NCBI GenBank assembly: GCA_019787685.1
Contig: JAHNUO010000049.1
Coordinates: 1 to 64,000, forward strand
DNA from: Chiua virens
Taxonomy: Eukaryota > Basidiomycota > Agaricomycetes > Boletales > Boletaceae
Reading direction: 5' to 3'
Length of the DNA: 64,000 bases
Both the position numbers and the translations under genes were made by a program. This document shows positions 57,677 to 64,000 of the stretch, one piece after another. The first letter of the stretch is position 1; each line of letters opens with the position of its first letter. The notes under the pieces are model-generated. The model was not told where the DNA came from and did no database searches. It saw only the letters and a list, made by a program, of their open reading frames with translations.

Positions 57677-58570
57677 CGTTCATGCACATGTCTCCCGTTC
57701 GGACGATGTAATTACGAGCCAATCGAGCCAGATCTTTCCGAGCGACTGTTGAGAACGAGGAGCGTGACAACGGTGAAACGTTCGCGTTGCCAGTTGATCT
57801 ACGTGACCACTCGGCAGACAGCTCATGTGATCATATACCAGGCTCCAACTTTTAACACACTTCATTCCGATTGCAGTGTCGCTCCACTCAAGTACATCAG
57901 ACCCAAAAACGACGAACGTTGTTCTTCTGTCTCTGCTGGTCAACGGTGTTGACGGTCGGGGCTTCAGGGGGGAGCACAATATAAGTGTCTCGATACAAAC
58001 AGAGGGGGGACATGGCAGACATGACGTCACGGTTTAGCCTCAATTTCTTACACCTACAACATCTACGCGACGTGCCGGTTGTCTCAGGCTCGTCTCGAGA
58101 CCTGTTGTACATGTGGTGCAGCGACACCTACGTCATGCTGTGCCCACGGTCACCAGAATATCAGCAACCCAATTATTGTTGTCCGTTTGGATCGGTTTGG
58201 GTACTATCACTCGAGTCGCTTCAGACACTGCTGTGGCCCTAATATTGTTTAGTAGTGAGCTCAAGTTCCGCTTCCCGATATCATGAAACTACTGATGGTG
58301 CCAGGACTGTGACAGCAAAAGTTCGTAGGGCCGCATGGAGAGGCACGAACCAAATTAGGTGACATTGGTTATAGATTCCGGCGATCACGCTACGTAGTAC
58401 TGGTGAGACCGTTCGTCTTCACATCCATACAGGCCCTTGCGCTCGTGTCGGGACTGCATCGCGCACTCAACTGATGGTTTTCACTAGTTAGGGAAAATTG
58501 CTGATGGCCGGTCTGTTTCACTCGTGTAACTTGACGTTCGAAAACCATGCATTCGTTACAGCCGGCGAGC
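57677..58570. other. Intergenic, no gene supported
   Basis: 3' flank of TRM2 and upstream region of the small secreted protein gene. Short frames (for example 57985-58242) lack recognisable motifs. Confidence 0.5.
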
Positions 58571-58576
58571 TATAAG
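58571..58576 (+). promoter_or_regulatory. TATA-like box
   Basis: The sequence tataag lies 67 nt upstream of the ATG at 58638, followed by a pyrimidine-rich stretch (cctctcccctcc), which is common near fungal start sites. Confidence 0.5.
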
Positions 58577-58637
58577 TACCTCTCCCCTCCATATTTTTCA
58601 GCACCTGCAAATCCCCATCAACCTTTTGATTTTTAAC

Positions 58638-59126
58638 ATGGTCTCTTTTGTTTCCCTTCTTGCACTTATGGCAGCCGCTATTCCCGTAATGGCCGGGTTT
58701 GAGTGGCACTACCCCCACGGGCCTCAGAATGGCGTTCAAGTCGAGTGGTACGCAGGGCAAGAGCATCATCCCCAATGGTATATCGACTTTTCCTCGTGCG
58801 ATCCACCTTCTCACATTGCATTCCTTTCAGGAAAGCCACTGGTGACACTAGTGGAACCTGGAGCGATTTGGTTCTCTCCCCGGCTGGTGAAGGAGGGGAA
58901 TGTACGTTCTCGCCCATTTCACCCAGGATTGTTATTCAGCAAACTCGTAGCGTACACGTTGAAGTCAGGTGTCGCGCTTCGGGACGGCGTAACCACAATT
59001 ACAGTCCCAGGCAATGTCTTACCTGGCATATACGCATGTTATTGTGAGCCTATTCGTCCACACCCGTGCCGTTATTTGACCTACCTGACTATCTTCGATC
59101 CCAAGTTACCAACGGCGGGTTCATGA
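58638..59126 (+). CDS. Small secreted protein, unknown function
   Basis: Uninterrupted frame of 162 residues starting MVSFVSLLALMAAAIPVMAG, a good signal peptide with likely cleavage after VMA. The mature part is rich in aromatics and His (FEWHYPHGPQNGVQVEWYAG, HHPQWYIDFSSC). The final third, TTITVPGNVLPGIYACYCEP, reads like a beta-sandwich edge as seen in Kre9/Knh1-type and other small extracellular fungal proteins, but the match is too weak to name. Cysteines are few (Ser-Ser-Cys in the middle; CYC and PCRY near the end). No intron was found that keeps phase. It could be a wall protein or a secreted effector-like protein; no evidence decides. Confidence 0.6.
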   Translation: MVSFVSLLALMAAAIPVMAGFEWHYPHGPQNGVQVEWYAGQEHHPQWYIDFSSCDPPSHIAFLSGKPLVTLVEPGAIWFSPRLVKEGNVRSRPFHPGLLFSKLVAYTLKSGVALRDGVTTITVPGNVLPGIYACYCEPIRPHPCRYLTYLTIFDPKLPTAGS

Positions 59127-60765
59127 GCCCGGTTGTCGTCATTAATTGAGAATCCGCCGTGGCTATTTATTACTTCGGTACATGACCAGCAGGCATATGT
59201 AACTAGTTTTGCGCAGGGACGAACTTACTAACTTCGAGAGTGGACATTGTGTAGCGTCGTGTTGGACGATCTGTACTATTTATAAAACCTTATTTTGCGA
59301 CATGTCCTTGGGGTATTAAACCTGTTGTGCAACGCTACAACAGGTACAAGCCTTGTTGGCTTTATCCGAGATCATGATGTGGCGAAATGATTGTGAGCCC
59401 GACTGGATCGACGATAAATCGGAGGTGCCATCGCACTTGCTAGCGAGCTCCGAGCAACGTCTTTGAGAATGCCCCTGGCCCCGATATGAGCTCTTCTTGC
59501 TGGCGACACAAGTCTGCGTTTTCCAAGCTGTTTCAAAAATGTGCTTTCCCGGAGAATCAATCACGGACAGGCAACGTAACCCTGCAAAGACGTTCTGGGT
59601 TCGTCTCAAGTTGGCACGGTTTGACCAGATCCCACAGAACTGTCTCTGACCTCAGCTGCCTCCCGTAGGCTCTGCTCGTACCATCGAGCTGCTATCACAC
59701 GTTTTCATCACTGTGTCGAAGTAAAAACTTGCCCTGACTCTAGTTACACATGCATTGCTGTCTGACATAGGTACTGCCTACTGGTCAATAAACAACGAAT
59801 ATATATATATTAAAAAGTTGGCACGGTGCATTCAAGGTCCTCGGTCTCGCACGCAGGACACGTCACGAATGACGAGGCATTCGCCGCCGCTCCACATCGA
59901 AGTCGCCTTGAGTGACTTCGGCTGCCAGTAAAGTCATTTCTTCAACTGGCTCAGACTCGGAGTTGACTTTGCCATCGGGGATAACGAGGGTCCACCCCTA
60001 GCACGTCCAGTAGTGGAATCTGAATCTTCCCGAGACATCCATAGCCTATCAGTGAGTCCTTGAAATTATGATGGGGAGCCGAGGACGCGACAAGGGTGCG
60101 AGTCCGTCAAGGCTTGAGGAAGGCACTGACTAATTAGTAACATCGTCCACGATAGCGATAGGATGCCAGTTCGACCTCGGAGCGGACGATTGGTGCTGCA
60201 CAAGACAACTTACCTGCAAAATGTGATCAAGTCAGTTCTGTTCCTTTGACTGACAATATTACTTTTTTTATATAGTCAATTTATGTCCTATGACGGAGTA
60301 CCGGGACTCTATGGAGGACAGTCTATCTAAGCTGGGAGCTCCTGCTCCTCCGCAGCTCTGTCTGTACAAAAGCCCCGGGATGGGTGTTCCATCCGGTCCG
60401 CTGTTCCGGCCGGCCGTTTTAGATGCCACAGACTTCTGCTGCAGTGCTCTGTTGATCAGTGACGAAGTGAAGGGTGAAGGGCGGCTACGTGAACAAATAG
60501 TGGGCCTTCAGAGAGGCTCGTCGTACGTTCGGGAATAATGGAGTGTGGTTGGTAATGGTTTGAGCGGTGGTGAGATTTGATGTATGTTCGACGGCAGCCT
60601 TGCTTGATGTTTTGGCGAGCTCGTAGATGCGTGTGCGAGCGGCGTAGCGTATCTTTCATCATTTTATCCCTCGCCTCTCATACCTCAACTTCGATTTCAA
60701 GTATCCCCATCCAGTCCTGCTGATCCCGCGTAGACGGTGGGGGGTGAGTTGATGAGTTAGTGTGG
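59127..60765. other. Intergenic, no gene supported
   Basis: Includes a short TA run near 59,800-59,810 and frames such as 60290-60538 plus, without recognised domains. Confidence 0.5.
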
Positions 60766-60915
60766 TAAAATTTAGGGTTCCGCACGGGCACGGGCAGCAA
60801 TACCGTAGTTATTCGTCGACGGGTATTGCGGGTACGGGTACGGTGTCGAGGAACCATACCCGCGTGTACACCGTACCCGTATACCGCGGGTAAACGGGTA
60901 AGGCTTGGTCCTCGG
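60766..60915. repeat. GGGTAC/GTACCC-rich palindromic block
   Basis: Dense alternation of cgggtacgggtacgg and ccgtacccgtataccgcggg within 150 bp, with both complements present, so it can fold on itself. Such blocks occur near the ends of hAT-like and related DNA transposons in fungi and plants. I see no transposase here, so the assignment is tentative. Confidence 0.5.
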
Positions 60916-61716
60916 GATTAGTCGGGATTGTCGAGACCCGACTTGGAGATCTTACTCGATTAGCAACCCAGACTCCGAACGGAGCGGTACTACCGGTACG
61001 TTATTTTTATTTTTGTGGATAAATTTTAGGTGGGATAATTTTTTAGGTTTAGTAATATTCATTTTTGTTTTTGTTTTCAATTACCGGGCAAACACTCCAA
61101 AACAACATATATAATTTTAAAATATTTTAATATAATATAACTATTCTTCCCCACACATTAATTTTCAGATGTCCAACTACTAGTAGGCAGTCTTTAGAGA
61201 CAAACTTTTGATTGATTACACTAATGTATCAGGGAACCTATCAGTCTAACCACTTCAATAGGTATAAAGCACTGGCAACTGTTACAATATGTATAAACCC
61301 AACCTCTCTGAAAACTTTCTCACACCATCTCTTTCCTCAACCACTATCATCTTCATTATCACTACCTTTCATTGACTACACTACACTACACTATTGGTAA
61401 GAACATTGCTCTAACTAGTCATTCACTAACCATACCTTCATTAGTTTCGCTTGTAATGCTTATATAATATCATTATGGTAAGTCAACCTTGTTACTTTCA
61501 TTGATGATTAATTAACTTCTTATTGTCTTTTGTATGTAGTTGTGGAGTGTAGTTAGTTTTGCTTGTACTGCTTATGTTAATATTTGCATGTACTTATATA
61601 TTAATAAATTTATCTTGATTATAATATTTATTTCAAAAATAATTGTTTGAATGATTTCCTATATCAAGTAATTGTTAAAATCCATTAAGAGTTACTTTAG
61701 TTTCAGATTACTGTGA

Positions 61717-61955
61717 AACTCTGTGACAGACTATGACAGACTATGAGACACTATGAGACACTATGGGTATAGTAGATACTATGAACTTGCTCAACACTAT
61801 GTATGTATAACAGACTATGAGACACTATGAGACACTATGAACATGCTAAATACTATGATAGACTATGAAAGTACTATGACAGCACTGTCTACATGGGACC
61901 TCACTATGAGCACTATGACACTGTCCAGCACTGTCCAGCACTGTCCATCCAACTC
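61717..61955 (+). repeat. Array of 10-bp tandem repeats
   Basis: Two linked decamer families: variants of actatgagac repeated in several runs, then three tight copies of cagcactgtc at about 61,925-61,950. An intervening actatgacag ties the two. Confidence 0.75.
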
Positions 61956-62159
61956 TGAATTTGCTGATGTCCATCTGCCCACAGTAAAGACAAATGACCC
62001 ACTTGTATGGTGGCAAAATAACCATCACACATATCCTGTGTTGCATTGAATGGCTTTGAATTACCTTTCTGTGCCAGGTCAGTCCTCTGAGATTTGAGTT
62101 ACTCTATTCTGAGTTGCACCAACTTCTAACCACCATGACATAGCAACTTCAACAACTGT

Positions 62160-62625
62160 ATGTCAGGAAAATTCAAATCCCTTCTTTAATCTATGATAGA
62201 TCCCAAGGCTAGACCTCATGACATGCCTTACAGAGACGAACCCCAGTCTCTAACCCTTGTAGTACATACCCAGACCGCTCTATGAACATTCCAGTTTCCT
62301 ACATCATTACATCCCCAATTGTCAGCTGCCACCATTTGATCTTACTTACCCTTTCCAGCAGTATAGCCTTCCACAGCTGATCACAGACAGTCATTCTATT
62401 AACTTCTATTAACGATTCCCTTTACCCTAGAGATTGTCATCCTTCTATTCCCTTCTATGATGATGTATCATTCTTCTTTGACCTTCTATTTAGTTACATA
62501 ATTGTTCCCGTTAGTCTAGTATATATAGAGAGTACTTTCTGTAGTATTTCTCTAGTCTTGAAATCATTAGCACTTCACTTATTGATATTGAGACATCCCT
62601 TATAAGTTTCCTCACACTGTAGGAG
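62160..62625 (+). mobile_element. Possible solo LTR
   Basis: Starts tgtcaggaaaatt and includes a strong TATA region (gtatatatagagagtac near 62,518-62,534) followed by pyrimidine-rich, transcript-end-like sequence to about cctcacactg. The layout fits a solo LTR, but I could not confirm a target-site duplication or a partner LTR. Confidence 0.3.
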
Positions 62626-63389
62626 TATTCTCTGATTGCAAGGATGTCACCTCCTTCATTTCACATGGAACCAACTGTTTCTGTCTGCCATCTGTGCATA
62701 CCTTTGCCTAGGTGCTTGGGCAAGGTGTGATCTACTTTTTATGGAGGATCTACTTGCTGCAACCACAAGCCGGAAGTGCAAACAAGATGATCATGCCAGT
62801 GCCTCAGATGAGGAAAACACTTGCTATGGATGCAGTGTCTGCAGGTATGGGTACTACAGTGTTGACTTTCCGACCCGCAGTGTTACCCATGCAGAATCCT
62901 AGTGGTAATGGTCTAATGGGAGTGTCATTTGAGTTAAGATTTTTTCAGCGAGACTTCACCGAATGTGGCCCTTTGACTGCATCAAGGTTGACACTTTGAG
63001 CTTTGCTGCTCATCACTGAAATATCCTGACCTTGACAATGTGATATAATCTACATCAGCAAATTCACACATTACTTTTTCTGCTTTCATGTACTTTTCCA
63101 TTACCTAAACATTGCCAAAAGTACAAAAAGCGCAAAAGCAATGAAAGCACTCGATTTCGGCATTGTCGCATAACAAAGTTAAAATGTGAAAAGTATGATA
63201 AGGATGAAAAGCATGTAAAATACTAACTATTACAAAAGTATGTACTAGATGGGAACGAGCAAAGTTCAAACACGTGTCGCGTTGATATCTCATTTATTGC
63301 TGTCATCGCGTCCAGGTGGCACGAAGGGTGGGGAGGTGTAGGAAGGGGGGAGGTGACAAACACGACGTGTGGACAATGCGACAATGTGT

Positions 63390-64000
63390 CGCATCGTCGT
63401 CACGTCGTGTTGTTGACGCCTTGGTGTTGCAGACGATAAGGAGGAGGGAGAGGGGAATGGAGAGGGGAAAGAAAGAAGAGGGGGAGGAGACGGACGCGAC
63501 ACGACACGACGACGACATGACAATGTGTTACGTCGTCGTCGCGTCATGTCCACGTCACCTCGTTGTCGTCGTGTCGCCGCAACGAACTGGTGGTGGGAGG
63601 GAAGGAGAAGGGAGGGTGAAAAGGAGGGTGTCGATCCATCGACATCGTTGTCGTGGCACGTCGTGTCCTGTCGTCCGTCGCATCGTCCATGGTGTGGTGA
63701 CAGAGAGGGAGAGGAGAGGGGAGGGGAGGGAGGGGAAAGGGATGAGGGGGTGTCGTCATCTTCGTGGCACATCACGTCGTGGCGTCCGTCCCGCCGTCCG
63801 TGGTGGGGTGGCAAAGAGAGGGAGAGGACAGGAAAGGGGAGAGGACAGGGATGAGGCCTGAGGGTGTCGTCGTCGTGGCATGTCGTGTCTGTTGTCCATT
63901 GCGTCGTCCGTGGTGGGGTGACAGACAGGGAGAGGTGAAGGGTTAGGGATGTTGATGTTGATGGGGCGAGAGAGACGCAAGGCGAAGGTGACGAGGGCGA
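63390..64000. repeat. Purine-skewed minisatellite, unit about 110 bp
   Basis: Four to five degenerate units, each with a gtcgtc...gtggca half, a ccgtc...gtccgtggtgtgg half and a G/A-rich run (gagagggagagg), for example beginning near 63,646, 63,752 and 63,862. The array runs off the window. Long frames through it on both strands are a by-product of the repeat and not genes. Confidence 0.7.

Larger units (their letters stand above)
60990..63250. other. AT-rich block, probably transposon-derived
   Basis: Base composition drops abruptly from roughly balanced to strongly AT-rich (for example the run around 61,105-61,140) and stays AT-rich to about 63,250. Codon-like structure is absent apart from short frames (62712-62999). 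Together with the tandem repeats and the LTR-like segment it suggests inserted repeat DNA. Confidence 0.5.

Noticed and set aside
58898..58950. Intron in the small secreted protein gene (gtacgt at 58898)
   Set aside because: None of the nearby AG acceptors gives an intron length that keeps the later ITVPGN frame.
63316..63861. 181-codon frame near the end
   Set aside because: It runs through the minisatellite; both strands are open because of the repeat composition.
1..64000. tRNA, rRNA or CRISPR features
   Set aside because: No cloverleaf-like sequence, ribosomal RNA or spaced direct-repeat array was recognised by reading; a covariance-model search would be needed to exclude tRNAs.

Overview
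The window looks like nuclear DNA of a basidiomycete, most likely an agaricomycete. Genes are broken by many introns of about 45-60 nt, coding exons are moderately GC-rich, and there are no bacterial operon features. The products are typical of fungi: ORC5, Met2, Trm2, Mam3/CNNM, GH55 glucanases, P450s and pepsin-like proteases. A dynein heavy chain that stops after its tail is a documented trait of Basidiomycota. A Rhizoctonia/Cantharellales-like source is my guess and cannot be proven from this sequence.

Layout. 0.2-2.1 kb: ORC5 (minus). 3.3-4.8 kb: debris of a WD40/coiled-coil gene and of ORC5. 4.8-7.3 kb: a LENG1-like spliceosomal protein and MET2 (plus). 7.7-19.5 kb: a locally shuffled, duplicated zone. 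It holds broken copies of an unrecognised WD40-coiled-coil-Cys-rich gene, a dynein exon fragment, an ORC5 fragment that keeps its intron, and two nearly identical intact pepsin-like protease genes. 20.0-24.1 kb: dynein heavy chain tail gene (minus). 24.5-29.6 kb: two tandem P450 genes (minus). 31.7-35.5 kb: a divergent pair of related single-pass membrane proteins. 38.3-48.9 kb: two GH55 exo-beta-1,3-glucanase genes flanking an Old Yellow Enzyme gene. 49.8-52.1 kb: an unrecognised membrane glycoprotein. 53.7-57.7 kb: a CNNM/Mam3-type protein and TRM2, divergent across about 50 bp. 58.6-59.1 kb: a small secreted protein. 60.8-64.0 kb: gene-poor repeats, namely a GGGTAC-rich palindromic block, an AT-rich block with 10-bp tandem repeats and a possible LTR, and a purine-skewed minisatellite running off the end.

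Function. Most genes are independent housekeeping loci: replication origin recognition, splicing, methionine synthesis, tRNA modification and microtubule transport. A secreted or oxidative accessory set is interleaved: proteases, glucanases, P450s, an ene-reductase and a small secreted protein. I see no convincing biosynthetic gene cluster. The most distinctive features are the split dynein gene, the hotspot in which fragments of neighbouring genes were copied as genomic DNA, and two GC-AG introns. Exon borders given as single coordinates were checked for reading phase; those described as approximate were not.
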